From: an uncultured Hyphomonas sp.
GTDB taxonomy: Bacteria > Pseudomonadota > Alphaproteobacteria > Caulobacterales > Hyphomonadaceae
DNA length: 64,000 nucleotides
Assembly: GCF_963678195.1 (NCBI RefSeq)
Contig: NZ_OY782759.1
Coordinates: forward strand, 124,001-188,000
Reading direction: 5' to 3'
In this document: in pieces, positions 18,720 to 27,508 of the stretch
Layout of the letters: each line of letters starts with the position of its first letter
How positions within the stretch are numbered: position 1 is the stretch's first letter
Program-made: the position numbers and the translations under genes
The notes under the pieces: generated by a model
What the model saw: the letters and a program-made list of their open reading frames with translations, nothing else
The model's database searches: none
Told to the model about the DNA's origin: nothing

Positions 18720-20402
18720 CTACTGGCCCTCAGCCGTGCTGGAATCATATACGATCTTGCCGCCGACAACAGTCATCACGGTTTTCGCGTCGAGAATTTC
18801 AGCTTCCGGCACGGTCATCAGGTCGATGTCGAAGACGGTGAAGTCTGCGAGCTTTCCGGCCTCGATCGTGCCGAGATCGTCTTCCTGGAAGGCGGCATAG
18901 GCCGCCGCCGAGGTGAAGAGAGCGAGCGCCTGTTCGCGGGTCAGCTTCTGTTCCGGGTGCCAGCCCTCGCCTTCGAAGCCTTTCAGGTCTTTCCGGGCCA
19001 CGGCGGCGTAGAACTCAATCAGCGGCGAGCCGACTTCCACCGGCGCATCGGAGCCGCCGGCGACAACAGCGCCGTCATCGATCAGCGTTTTCCAGGCATA
19101 GGCTCCGGCTAGGCGGTCCATGCCGAGGCGGGACGGGGCGAAGTGAAGGTCGCCAATGGCATGGCTCGGCTGCATGGAGGCGATCAGGCCGAGCGCACCG
19201 ACGCGGGCAATGTCGGTCGGGGCGAGGATCTGGGTATGTTCGATGCGCCAGCGCTTCTCTGGCGGATAGCCGCCCGCTTCGTAGACATCCAGGAGGCGCT
19301 GATTGGCGAGGTCGCCAATTGCGTGGACCGCCACCTGAATGCCGGCCGCGTCGGCGCGTTTCATGAAGTCGGCGAGATCTTCATCGGTAATGAGGGAGAG
19401 GCCAGATGTCTCAGGCCGGTCGGAATAAGGCTTGATCAGCTGGGCCCCACGCGAGCCGAGCGCGCCGTCCATATAGAGCTTGATCGCATGATTGGTGATC
19501 GTCGGCGCCTCATAGTCCTGCGCGGCGGCCAGCGCCATGCCCTCTTCGGTCGCGTCGAAGGCGTTCCACAGGCGGAGGGGCATTTTCCCCTCCCCGGCCA
19601 GCTCAAGCATGATCGGCGCCTCGTCCGGGCCGACGCTCATATTGTGCACACCCGTCCAACCGCGCGAGACATAGACCTTCGCACCGGTTTCCAGAGCCAA
19701 CGCCTTGGCGGCGGCATCCGGCTCGGTCCACAAGGATGAGAGCAGGCCCTGCGCATTGTCGATCATCATGCCGGTGGCGTGGCCGTCCGCATCGCGTTCG
19801 ATGGCGCCGCCATCCGGGTCTTCGGTCTCGTCGGTGATGCCGGCCGCTGCCATCGCGGCACTGTTCACGACCATGGCGTGGCCGTCGGCGCGGGAGAGGA
19901 TGACCGGATTGTCCGGGCTGACGGCATCGAGGTCAGCGGCTGACGGCATGCGGCCTTCCGGCCAGCCGGTCTCGATCCAGCCGCGGCCATAGAGCAGCAC
20001 GCCCGGCTCCATGCCCTCAAGTTCGTCGCCGATACGGGTGACCAGCTCCGCAATGGAGGCCGTGCCTTCGAGGGTGAGGTTCAGCTCCCGCTGGCCAATG
20101 CCCATCAGGTGGGCATGCGCATCGGTGAAGCCGGGATACATGAAGGCGCCCTTGAGATCGACGAGATCGATCTCAGCCTCGTCCCAGTCTTCCGACAACG
20201 GCGGAGCCGTGCCGACGATGCGGCCATCTTCGCCGACCACGACGGTATCGACGGTCGGAAGATCAGGATTTCCGGTATAGATCGTGCCGCCGGTGAAGAC
20301 GGTCAGGTGTTGTGCCGGCTCTGTCTCTGCCGCCTCTGGTGTCTGGCCTGCACTACAGGCTGCAAGGGTCAGGGCTAGGGCGAGACTGGCAATGCGCAAC
20401 AT
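18720..20402 (-). CDS. amidohydrolase-family lipoprotein (YtcJ/amidohydrolase 3 type)
   Basis: 560-residue metal-dependent hydrolase with a lipoprotein signal (LTLAAC, Cys16), so extracytoplasmic. The metal-site motif is GFTDAHAHLMG, followed by WRIEHTQILAP and a final GGSDAPVEVGSPL carrying the catalytic aspartate; these place it in the amidohydrolase 3 / YtcJ group. Substrates of this group are mostly unknown amides or imides. GGAGGTCCTAG precedes the start. It sits downstream of rpmB but behind that gene's terminator. Confidence 0.87.
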   Translation of the reverse strand: MLRIASLALALTLAACSAGQTPEAAETEPAQHLTVFTGGTIYTGNPDLPTVDTVVVGEDGRIVGTAPPLSEDWDEAEIDLVDLKGAFMYPGFTDAHAHLMGIGQRELNLTLEGTASIAELVTRIGDELEGMEPGVLLYGRGWIETGWPEGRMPSAADLDAVSPDNPVILSRADGHAMVVNSAAMAAAGITDETEDPDGGAIERDADGHATGMMIDNAQGLLSSLWTEPDAAAKALALETGAKVYVSRGWTGVHNMSVGPDEAPIMLELAGEGKMPLRLWNAFDATEEGMALAAAQDYEAPTITNHAIKLYMDGALGSRGAQLIKPYSDRPETSGLSLITDEDLADFMKRADAAGIQVAVHAIGDLANQRLLDVYEAGGYPPEKRWRIEHTQILAPTDIARVGALGLIASMQPSHAIGDLHFAPSRLGMDRLAGAYAWKTLIDDGAVVAGGSDAPVEVGSPLIEFYAAVARKDLKGFEGEGWHPEQKLTREQALALFTSAAAYAAFQEDDLGTIEAGKLADFTVFDIDLMTVPEAEILDAKTVMTVVGGKIVYDSSTAEGQ

Positions 20403-20454
20403 CTAGGACCTCCATCGATCATCGGCCCTAGTCCTGCCATGTGTTCTGATGACG

Positions 20455-20487
20455 GGCAAAAGAAAAGCGCGCCAGATCTGGCGCGCT
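20455..20487 (-). terminator. rho-independent terminator of rpmB
   Basis: Perfect 22-base palindrome AGCGCGCCAGATCTGGCGCGCT at 20466-20487, followed on the minus strand by TTTTCTTTTGC. It begins about 40 bases after the rpmB stop and separates rpmB from the amidohydrolase gene. Confidence 0.9.
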
Positions 20488-20527
20488 GTTCCGTTTCTGC
20501 AACTTCAGCTGCAGCTATGAGCAGATA

Positions 20528-20812
20528 TCAGGCAACAGCCTTTTTGGCGATATCACGCTTGATCTTGAGGGCCTTGGCCGGCAGCGTGTCGTCCTTGGCT
20601 TTTGCCAGGAACCCGTCGAGGCCACCCAGCTTGTCCACCGTACGCAGGGTGGATGCCGTGATACGCATCGGGAAGTTCTGGTTCAGCGCTTCGGAATGAA
20701 GCGTTACACGCACCAGATTCGGGCGGAAGATCCGCTTCGTCTTGATCTGGGAGTGGCTGACACGGTTGCCGACCATCGGCTTGGTGCCGGTAAGTTCACA
20801 CTCGCGGGACAT
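20528..20812 (-). CDS. rpmB: 50S ribosomal protein L28
   Basis: 94-residue ribosomal large-subunit protein. MSRECELTGTKPMVGNRVSH at the start and SQIKTKRIFRPNL are diagnostic for L28; the C-terminal half (ITASTLRTVDKLGGLDGFL) is the longer alphaproteobacterial type. Monocistronic, with its own promoter and terminator. A zinc-binding CxxC pair at the N-terminus is not present. Confidence 0.98.
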   Translation of the reverse strand: MSRECELTGTKPMVGNRVSHSQIKTKRIFRPNLVRVTLHSEALNQNFPMRITASTLRTVDKLGGLDGFLAKAKDDTLPAKALKIKRDIAKKAVA

Positions 20813-20853
20813 GGTCTCGCTCCAATAAATGGGTCTTATCTCGAAGGCGCGCT

Positions 20854-20881
20854 GTTAAAACGCCTGGGCCCTCTCTGTCAA
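20854..20881 (-). promoter_or_regulatory. predicted promoter of rpmB
   Basis: On the minus strand, TTGACA (20881-20876), a 16-base spacer and TTTAAC (20859-20854), which gives a leader of about 35 bases before the L28 start. The -35 box is a perfect consensus; the -10 matches four of six. Confidence 0.55.
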
Positions 20882-21067
20882 CTCCGGTGTGCCGCGAATC
20901 CTCAGTTCACTGGCCCTGTAACTGCTTGTCACAAGGTTTGACCTCAAATCCGCCAGATTGCGGCGTGAAAACGGCAGCCTTGTTCAGGCAGCGTTGGCAC
21001 CCAATGCTTATATAGGGCAAAACAGAGTGTCCGGACCTTCTGCCGGACAGGAAACGGTACAGTTCAG

Positions 21068-21985
21068 ATGATGAAACGTTCGATCTTCCTTGCTTCCGCC
21101 GCCGCGCTTGCCCTGACGGGGCTCGCCACGGCAGGTCTCGCCGCTGCGGACAAGTCCCCCGCCCCGACCAACGCGTCCGGCGCCATCCTCACCAATGTGA
21201 AGGCCGGCACGCCTATGCGAATGGAATATGAACTGCGGGCCAAGGCCTATATCTTCTTCATTCCGGCAACGGGGCGGGCCACTTTCACGACAGACCTGAT
21301 GCCCGACCGCTACACGATCGATTCCCGCGTGAAGGTCACCGGCATCGCGGACTGGTTCGTCAATTACGACATGAACATCCATGCCGAAGGCGAAACGCGG
21401 GACAATGAACTGAAGACCCGCACCTATGTCTCCCAGAACAAGGACGGCAAGAAAAACCGCAAGGTGGAACTCGCCATCGGTGAGGATAACTTCACCATGG
21501 TGGCGCAGCCGCGCTTCGGGAATCTCGGCGATCCGGCCGCAACCACCGAACAGGTGCTGAAAACGAATGACCCGATCACCGCGCTGATCACCTTCGCGCT
21601 TGAGCCCCGCGCTCCCGGTGAAGACCCGTGCGGCGGCCCGATCCGTATCTTTGACGGGCGGCAGCTGACCTATCTCCACCTCAAGAATGCGGGCACGAGG
21701 GGCGTCGATACGCCTGTGTGGACCGGCGAGGCCATCGAGTGCCACGTCACCATGGACAAGATCGCCGGCTACAAGAAGGGCGAGGCGGACAATGACAACC
21801 TGACCGGCATCGACGGCCCGCTGCGCATGTGGCTCGCCCCGCTGGACAATGGCGCCTCCGTCCCGATCAAGATCGCCGCCGATTCCAAGAAGATCGGCGA
21901 TGTAACCCTGACGGCCAAGAAACTGCGCTTCGAACCGCTGGTGACGACCGAGGCGGCGGCCGGACAGAACGTGGCAGAGAACTAG
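21068..21985 (+). CDS. exported DUF3108-family protein
   Basis: 305-residue secreted protein with a Sec signal peptide (about 1-26, LATAGLAAA), assigned to the DUF3108 family by its beta-rich repeat segments (YELRAKAYIFFIPATGRATF, VKVTGIADWFVNYDMNIHAEG) and by position beside rpmB, as in other alphaproteobacteria. Family members are periplasmic beta-proteins of unknown role. Two adjacent ATGs open the frame. The coding end overlaps the convergent pseudouridine synthase stop by four bases (CTAG). Confidence 0.82.
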   Translation: MMKRSIFLASAAALALTGLATAGLAAADKSPAPTNASGAILTNVKAGTPMRMEYELRAKAYIFFIPATGRATFTTDLMPDRYTIDSRVKVTGIADWFVNYDMNIHAEGETRDNELKTRTYVSQNKDGKKNRKVELAIGEDNFTMVAQPRFGNLGDPAATTEQVLKTNDPITALITFALEPRAPGEDPCGGPIRIFDGRQLTYLHLKNAGTRGVDTPVWTGEAIECHVTMDKIAGYKKGEADNDNLTGIDGPLRMWLAPLDNGASVPIKIAADSKKIGDVTLTAKKLRFEPLVTTEAAAGQNVAEN

Positions 21986-23013
21986 ACCTTTTTGGGAAGG
22001 CGCCGCAGCGCCGCGATCAGGTCACTCATATCCTCAGGAAGGGGCGCTTCGAACCGGAGCGCCTCTTTCGTTATGGGATGGATGAAGCCTAGTACCGCCG
22101 CGTGCAGGGCCTGGCGCGGAAAGGCGCGCGCGGCATCGAAGCCGGCATCCCGGCCCGGCCCGCTGCCGAGCACCGAGACGCCCTTGTGGCGGCCATAGAC
22201 CGGATCGCCGACCAGCGGCGTGCCGATATGCGCCATGTGAACGCGGATCTGGTGGGTGCGCCCCGTTTCCAGCCGGCATTCGACCAGCGCGGCGGAGGGG
22301 AAGTTCGTGCCCTTCTCGCGGATGCCGAACGTCTCCAGCGTCTTGTAATGCGTCACGGCATGGCGCCCGAACCCGGCTTCGGGGTTTTTCACGACGGCCA
22401 TCTTCTTCCGGTCAGCCGACGACCGCGCGAGGTGCTCGTCCACCGTGCCCTGCGACGGCCGGGGCGCCCCGCGCGTCACGGCCAGATAGGCGCGCTCAAT
22501 GTCATGCGTGCTGAACAGGGCCGACAGGCCAAGATGGGCCGGTTCGGTCTTGGCGGCGACCAGCACGCCCGTTGTCAGCTTGTCGATCCGGTGCACGATG
22601 CCGGGCCGCTCCACGCCGCCGATGCCGGAAAGCTGGCCCTGGCAATGGAACAGCAGCGCATTGACCAGCGTCCCGTCATGGCTGCCCGGCGCCGGATGCA
22701 CCGCCATGCCCGAGGGCTTGTTGATGACGATCAGGTGCTCATCCTCGAACAGCACGTCGAGCGGAATGTCCTGCGGCTCCGGCGTTGCGGCCACCGGCTC
22801 CGGCACGGCGACGGCGTATTCCGCGCCTGCGACCACAGGCTTTTTCGGATTGGTTTCCGCCGTGCCGTCCATGGTCACAGCCCCGTCCAGAATCAGGGCT
22901 TTCAGGCGGGAGCGCGACAGGTCGTCGGCCGCCGCGGCGAGGAAAACATCGAGGCGTTTGCCGGCATCGTCCGGCGCAGCGGTGAAGGTCAGTTTGTGAG
23001 TCGGGCGGGTCAT
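21982..23013 (-). CDS. RluA-family 23S rRNA pseudouridine synthase (RluD-like)
   Basis: 343 residues: an N-terminal S4 RNA-binding domain (about 15-75, AGKRLDVFLAAAADDLSRSR) and a pseudouridine synthase catalytic domain. The catalytic aspartate is Asp144 in HRIDKLTTG, where most homologues have HRLDKDTSG; the essential Asp is kept but the flanking residues differ. LIVINKPSGMAVHPAPGS and the late ETGRTHQIRVHMAHIG are standard family motifs. Likely modifies helix 69 uridines of 23S rRNA as RluD does. Confidence 0.9.
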   Translation of the reverse strand: MTRPTHKLTFTAAPDDAGKRLDVFLAAAADDLSRSRLKALILDGAVTMDGTAETNPKKPVVAGAEYAVAVPEPVAATPEPQDIPLDVLFEDEHLIVINKPSGMAVHPAPGSHDGTLVNALLFHCQGQLSGIGGVERPGIVHRIDKLTTGVLVAAKTEPAHLGLSALFSTHDIERAYLAVTRGAPRPSQGTVDEHLARSSADRKKMAVVKNPEAGFGRHAVTHYKTLETFGIREKGTNFPSAALVECRLETGRTHQIRVHMAHIGTPLVGDPVYGRHKGVSVLGSGPGRDAGFDAARAFPRQALHAAVLGFIHPITKEALRFEAPLPEDMSDLIAALRRLPKKV

Positions 23014-23103
23014 CGCGCGGCTTATAGACGAAAGATGAAGCGTGCGTCATGCTATTGTCTCGAACCGGCGCTAGACCGGCCCCGCCCAGTTGGAGGATAC
23101 CCC

Positions 23104-24798
23104 ATGACAAACGTCACACGCCGCGGCCTGCTTGGTGCTGCCGCCACCGGAACGCTCAGCCTGGCGGCCTGCGCCACCCCGACCCCGAAAACCGCCCCGG
23201 CCGGTTATGCCGGAGACGTGGAGTTTCTCCACGGCGTGGCCTCGGGCGACCCGCTGACCGACCGCGTCATCCTGTGGACCCGCGTGACGCCAAAAACCGG
23301 CGACGGCGCGATCCCGGTCAAATATGAAGTGTTCGGCCAGGACGGCAGCCTCGTCACCTCCGGCATGCTGAGCGCGGATGCCGCGCATGATTTCTGCGTG
23401 AAGGCCGACGCGAAAGGCCTGAAGCCAGCAACCGTCTACACCTACAAGTTCACCGCCATGACCGAAGGCGGCGATGTTACCTCCCCCACCGGGCGCACGC
23501 GCACCACGGCGGCCTCCGGCGATACGCCGGTCAAGATGATCGTCATCTCCTGCTCCAACTGGCAGTTCGGCTATTTCAACGCCTACAAGGCCCTTTCGGA
23601 AGAATCCGATATTGATGCGATCCTGCACCTTGGCGATTACATCTACGAATACGGCATCGACGGCTATGGCGGTGAGATCGCCGAGAAGCTCGGCCGCCAG
23701 CACGATCCGATTACGGAATGTATTACCCTGTCGGACTATCGCCGCCGTCACGCCCAGTACAAGACTGACCCGAACCTGCAGGCCGCCCATGCCGCCGCCC
23801 CGTGGATCTGCACCTGGGACGACCATGAAAGCGCCAATGATTCCTACCGTACCGGCGCACAGAACCATAATCCGGAAGAGAATGAAGGCAGCTGGTCGGA
23901 CCGCAAGATGGCCGCCATGCAGGCCTATTTCGAGTGGATCCCGATCCGCGAACCGGAAGCGGGCAACATCACGTCCGCCGTCTGGCGCAGCTTCGAATTC
24001 GGCGATGTGGCGACGGTCCACGCGCTGGAATCCCGCCTGACCGGCCGCTCGCCGGAGCTGGAATGGTATTCGGTCCTCGCGGGCAATCCGTCTCAGGAAG
24101 AAATGATGGCCCGCATCCAGGCGAAAGTCGCCGCGGTCAACGACCCATCCCGCACCATGCTGGGCGCCGAACAGGAAGCCTGGCTGGAAGGCGAACTTGG
24201 CAAATCCGTTGCCGACGGGAAAACCTGGCAGGTGCTGGCCAATCAGGTGATCATGGCCAAGGTGGTCCTGCCGAACATGGGCGAAGTCCTTACCCCGGAA
24301 CAGATCGCCGCGCAGGACAGCCCCTATGTCGAAGGCATGGTCGGCTTCTCTGCTCTTGGCCTGCCCTTCAACCTGGACGCCTGGGACGGCTTCCCGGCCG
24401 CCCGCGAACGTCTCTACACGTCTGCGAAGAAAACCGGGGCCCGTCTCGTAACGGTCACCGGCGACACGCACACGGCCTGGGCCAACACGCTGCACGATGC
24501 AGCGGGCGACCAGCGCGGCGTGGAATTCGGCTGCACCTCAATCACGTCACCTGGCATGGGCTCTGTCATCAAGGACGTGCCAAACCTCGGCCAGCTGTTC
24601 ACCGACGCCAATAAGGAGGTCGACTGGCACGACCCGTTCGGCCATGGTTATATCGTGATGACGCTGACCCCGGATACGGCGCATGCGGAGTTCAAGAAAG
24701 TCTCCGGTATCCTCAGCAATGACTGGACACTGGATTCTGTCTCGGCTTGGAAAGCCGAGGCCGAAGACGGCGGCATGACAGACCTTAAACCCGCCTGA
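23104..24798 (+). CDS. phoD: PhoD-like alkaline phosphatase/phosphodiesterase, exported
   Basis: 564-residue metallophosphoesterase of the PhoD family. The N-terminus carries a twin-arginine-like signal (NVTRRGLLGAAATG) with a possible lipobox (SLAACAT), suggesting Tat export of a folded, metal-loaded enzyme. A fibronectin-like PhoD_N domain (about 38-140) precedes the catalytic domain with ISCSNWQFG, HLGDYIYEYG, CTWDDHESANDS and VTGDTHTAW as metal-binding segments. It probably releases phosphate from phosphodiesters outside the cytoplasm. TTGGAGG lies about 9 bases before the ATG. Stops back to back with the convergent SDR. Confidence 0.92.
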   Translation: MTNVTRRGLLGAAATGTLSLAACATPTPKTAPAGYAGDVEFLHGVASGDPLTDRVILWTRVTPKTGDGAIPVKYEVFGQDGSLVTSGMLSADAAHDFCVKADAKGLKPATVYTYKFTAMTEGGDVTSPTGRTRTTAASGDTPVKMIVISCSNWQFGYFNAYKALSEESDIDAILHLGDYIYEYGIDGYGGEIAEKLGRQHDPITECITLSDYRRRHAQYKTDPNLQAAHAAAPWICTWDDHESANDSYRTGAQNHNPEENEGSWSDRKMAAMQAYFEWIPIREPEAGNITSAVWRSFEFGDVATVHALESRLTGRSPELEWYSVLAGNPSQEEMMARIQAKVAAVNDPSRTMLGAEQEAWLEGELGKSVADGKTWQVLANQVIMAKVVLPNMGEVLTPEQIAAQDSPYVEGMVGFSALGLPFNLDAWDGFPAARERLYTSAKKTGARLVTVTGDTHTAWANTLHDAAGDQRGVEFGCTSITSPGMGSVIKDVPNLGQLFTDANKEVDWHDPFGHGYIVMTLTPDTAHAEFKKVSGILSNDWTLDSVSAWKAEAEDGGMTDLKPA

Positions 24799-25557
24799 TC
24801 AGTCCAGAATACCGGCGAGGCCAGACCGGCCCCCATCGAGGTGCATCACCTCGCCGGTAATGATGGCGGCTTCCGGAGACGCCAGGAAGGCAGCGGCATC
24901 GGCAATCTCGTCGGCCAGCGCGGCGCGGCCCAGCGGCGTGCGCTTGCCGGTCCAGGATTCCATTTTTTCCTCACGCGGACGGATCGCCACAATGGCATTC
25001 ACGCGGATGCCGGCCTCGGCCAGGTCGAGCGATCCGGCGCGGACCACGCCCAGAACACCGGCCTGCGTCACCGATTCGGTGAACCGCCCCGGCATGGTGG
25101 CGAGCGCGGAGTAAGACAGGACAAAGGTCACCGTGCCACGTTGGCGGATGCGTTCAGCCCCGCTCGTCGGCAGGTCCGCCTGATCGGCGATTCGCTCGGC
25201 AAAGACCTTGAGGCTCTGCGCGGCGCCGCGAACGGTACGGGCCAGCGCCTTGTCGAATTTCTCCTGCTGGAAATCATGGATCGAATCGGGATCGTCGATG
25301 CTGGGAATGACGATCAGATTGTCGATCCGGCCGAAGCCTTCGACGGCCGCGGCGACGGCATTGCGCAGGCCCAGCTTCGTATGCAGGTCGCCGAGATGCA
25401 GCAGCACTTTCTCCGGCATGGCGTTCTGCGCCGTCAGCATACGGTCACCGCTGGAATCGGCGGCGAGCACATTGTGCCCCAGTTCGTGGAACCGGCGCGC
25501 GACGGCATCGCCGACTTCACGGCCCAGTCCAAGGATGGCGGTTACGGGAGAGCCCAC
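24799..25557 (-). CDS. SDR-fold protein lacking the usual catalytic residues
   Basis: 252 residues with Rossmann SDR layout: start VTAILGLGREVGDAVARRF, then DLHTKLGLRNAVAAAVEGFGRID and a C-terminal GEVMHLDGGRSG as in FabG-like enzymes. The TGxxxGxG loop is altered to LGLGREVG. The region that should hold Tyr-x3-Lys reads SALATMPGRFTESVTQAG with neither Tyr nor Lys in place. It may be a non-catalytic or repurposed homologue. GTG start with a weak ribosome-binding site, five bases after the upstream small membrane gene. Confidence 0.8.
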   Translation of the reverse strand: MGSPVTAILGLGREVGDAVARRFHELGHNVLAADSSGDRMLTAQNAMPEKVLLHLGDLHTKLGLRNAVAAAVEGFGRIDNLIVIPSIDDPDSIHDFQQEKFDKALARTVRGAAQSLKVFAERIADQADLPTSGAERIRQRGTVTFVLSYSALATMPGRFTESVTQAGVLGVVRAGSLDLAEAGIRVNAIVAIRPREEKMESWTGKRTPLGRAALADEIADAAAFLASPEAAIITGEVMHLDGGRSGLAGILD

Positions 25558-25562
25558 GGCGC

Positions 25563-25868
25563 TCAGTCTTCTTCCGCGCTGCGCACTGCGCGCAGATCGT
25601 CGCCCAGCACGGTCAGCCGGTCATTCAGCCGGTGCATCGCGGCCAGCAGCTCGGTCAGCAGCCGCACGACGAGGAACAGGAATGCAAGCAAAACAGCGGC
25701 GCCGAGCACTTCGACGCAGGCGCTGATGAAATGCCCGGTGAAAAAGCGCCCGAGCCCGCGCAGTACAGCCAGCACGCCCAGGGCGGCCAGCAGAAGATTG
25801 AAAATACCCGCCGCCTGGCGGATCACGCCAAGGCTGAGCGATTTGTCCTGATCGAAAATGTCCCGCAT
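25563..25868 (-). CDS. small two-TM membrane protein, unknown
   Basis: 101 residues with two hydrophobic helices (about 22-40 and 46-70), followed by a cytoplasmic-type helix rich in Leu and Arg (HRLNDRLTVLGDDLRAV). Not recognised. Start at MRDIFDQDKS is supported by AAAGGA eight bases upstream; a longer frame to 25922 is unlikely. Directly upstream of the degenerate SDR gene, 5 bases apart, so the two are probably co-translated. Confidence 0.72.
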   Translation of the reverse strand: MRDIFDQDKSLSLGVIRQAAGIFNLLLAALGVLAVLRGLGRFFTGHFISACVEVLGAAVLLAFLFLVVRLLTELLAAMHRLNDRLTVLGDDLRAVRSAEED

Positions 25869-25929
25869 GGAACCGGTCCTTTCGCCTGCTGCAATCATCG
25901 GCGAAAGGACCTCTAAGTCCATTCAGCCG

Positions 25930-26097
25930 TTAGCTGGCTTCAAGCCATCGCAGCTCTTCTTTAATCTTGAGTTTCCGTCGCTTGAGGTCTTTGAGGCGTA
26001 GGGTGTCTGCGGCTGGGCGTTTTTCTTCTTCTTCGATTTTCTGGTCCAGCTTACGGTGCTTGTTTGCGAGCTCACTGATCCGGCCCTGTAGCGACAT
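25930..26097 (-). CDS. YdcH-family (DUF465) small coiled-coil protein
   Basis: 55-residue charged helical protein: MSLQGRISELANKHRKLDQK, then an acidic turn, then KDLKRRKLKIKEELRWLE. This is the DUF465/YdcH pattern common in alphaproteobacteria, function unknown. An excellent AAGGAGG sits 6 bases before the ATG, which fixes the start 16 codons inside the longest frame. Confidence 0.85.
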   Translation of the reverse strand: MSLQGRISELANKHRKLDQKIEEEEKRPAADTLRLKDLKRRKLKIKEELRWLEAS

Positions 26098-26213
26098 ATC
26101 TGCCTCCTTCTTGCTAGTTAAGTGGCTGTGTCCTAACGGCAACACTTAAGCACAAGGTTTGCGGCTCGTCACCCTGATCTCAAATGAATCCTCCTTTAGA
26201 TTCGGACTCCGCC

Positions 26214-26900
26214 TCAACTGCGGGCAGACCGCCCGCTTTTCCTGTGCGCCTTCTGCGCAAACATGGCCTGATCGGCCCGTGCGATGAGGTGCTGGGCGTC
26301 TTCGCCCGGCTGCCAGGCGACCACGCCGCAGGAGGCACCGATACGCAAGCCCCGGTCTGGCGCATCATCTGCGCCGCGCACCGTCAACGCATCGATCTGC
26401 TCGGTCAGCTGGAGGGACTTGCGCTCTGAATCCGCCAGCGTGGCCTGCGACAGGACGATGCCGAACTCGTCGCCGCCGAGGCGGCCAACAATATCGGTGT
26501 CCCGCGTCAGGCCCAGCAGGATTTCCGAGACTTTCAGCAGGACGGCATCGCCTGTGGCATGGCCGTAAATGTCGTTGACCGGCTTGAAATGGTCGAGATC
26601 GGTGAAAATCAGGCTCAGCGGCGTGCCGAACCGGCTGGCCAGCGCGATCTCCCGGCGGACTTCGCGCTCGAAGGCACGCCGGTTGAACATCGGGCAGAGG
26701 GCATCATTGTCGGCCAGCAATTCTGCTTCAGACAGGGACTTGCGTGCCCCGGCCAGCTCTTCGCGCAGGGAAATCACCTCATCGCACAGCGCTTCGATCG
26801 CCGCGCGGGTGTGCCGGTCCGCCGCCTCAAGATCGACGCCCAGAATGTCGATCAGCGCACGCCGCCGGTCTGCCTGCAGGGAAAAGCCGTCATCTGCCAT
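26214..26900 (-). CDS. diguanylate cyclase (GGDEF domain)
   Basis: 228 residues: an N-terminal helical region (about 5-60) of no known domain, a short coiled coil, then a GGDEF domain. The active-site signature RLGGDEFG is intact, and RDTD five residues before it fits the RxxD inhibitory I-site, so an active, product-inhibited c-di-GMP synthase is expected. The usual DxLTGLxNRR motif is degenerate ([10 protein letters not shown]). No membrane segment, so cytoplasmic. Divergent from purE; its start is placed at MADDGFSLQ because the earlier in-frame codons overlap purE. Confidence 0.9.
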   Translation of the reverse strand: MADDGFSLQADRRRALIDILGVDLEAADRHTRAAIEALCDEVISLREELAGARKSLSEAELLADNDALCPMFNRRAFEREVRREIALASRFGTPLSLIFTDLDHFKPVNDIYGHATGDAVLLKVSEILLGLTRDTDIVGRLGGDEFGIVLSQATLADSERKSLQLTEQIDALTVRGADDAPDRGLRIGASCGVVAWQPGEDAQHLIARADQAMFAQKAHRKSGRSARS

Positions 26901-27013
26901 TTCATGACGATACTTGCAGTCCCGCGCCTTGTAGAGCGAGTTCTCCCAGCAGGCGGCAGTTGACGAGGCAGGCCGCCTGCATATGGTGCGCGCTTTCCGC
27001 CAGCGAGGAAGCC

Positions 27014-27508
27014 ATGGCAACAAGCGAATCCCCCAAGGTCGGCATCATTATGGGCAGCCAGTCGGACTGGCCCGTGATGAAGGAAGCGGCTCGCCTGCTG
27101 GGCGAGCTTGGTGTGGCCTATGAGGCCCGGATTGTCTCGGCGCACCGCACGCCGGACCGGCTGGTCAGCTATGCCAAGGACGCGAAAGGCCGCGGCCTGA
27201 AAGTGATTATCGCGGGCGCCGGCGGGGCCGCGCACCTGCCCGGCATGACCGCTTCCATGACCCCCCTGCCCGTGCTGGGCGTGCCGGTCCAATCGAAAAC
27301 CCTGTCCGGCCTCGACAGCCTGCTCTCCATCGTCCAGATGCCGCGCGGCGTGCCGGTCGGCACCCTCGCCATCGGCGAAGCGGGCGCGGTGAATGCCGGC
27401 ATCATGGCCGCCTCCATCGTGGCGCTGGAAGATGACAGCGTCGCCGCGAAGCTGGACGCCTATCGCCAGGCGCAGACCGATGGGGTCGGGGAGACGCCGG
27501 AAGGATGA
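27014..27508 (+). CDS. purE: N5-carboxyaminoimidazole ribonucleotide mutase PurE
   Basis: Class I PurE, 164 residues, which moves the carboxyl group from N5 to C4 of the imidazole in purine synthesis. Motifs: [24 protein letters not shown] and [12 protein letters not shown]. Overlaps purK by four bases (ATGA). The protein ends with a short Gln/Asp-rich tail. Confidence 0.96.
   Translation: MATSESPKVGIIMGSQSDWPVMKEAARLLGELGVAYEARIVSAHRTPDRLVSYAKDAKGRGLKVIIAGAGGAAHLPGMTASMTPLPVLGVPVQSKTLSGLDSLLSIVQMPRGVPVGTLAIGEAGAVNAGIMAASIVALEDDSVAAKLDAYRQAQTDGVGETPEG

Noticed and set aside
20993-21013. Sigma54-like TTGGCAC ... GCTT upstream of the DUF3108 gene.
   Set aside because: The GG and GC elements are 8 bases apart; a sigma54 promoter needs 10. 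No better promoter was found here either.
21028-21049. 7-bp hairpin TGTCCGG/CCGGACA in the DUF3108 leader.
   Set aside because: Short, with no T run and no riboswitch-like context; may be incidental.
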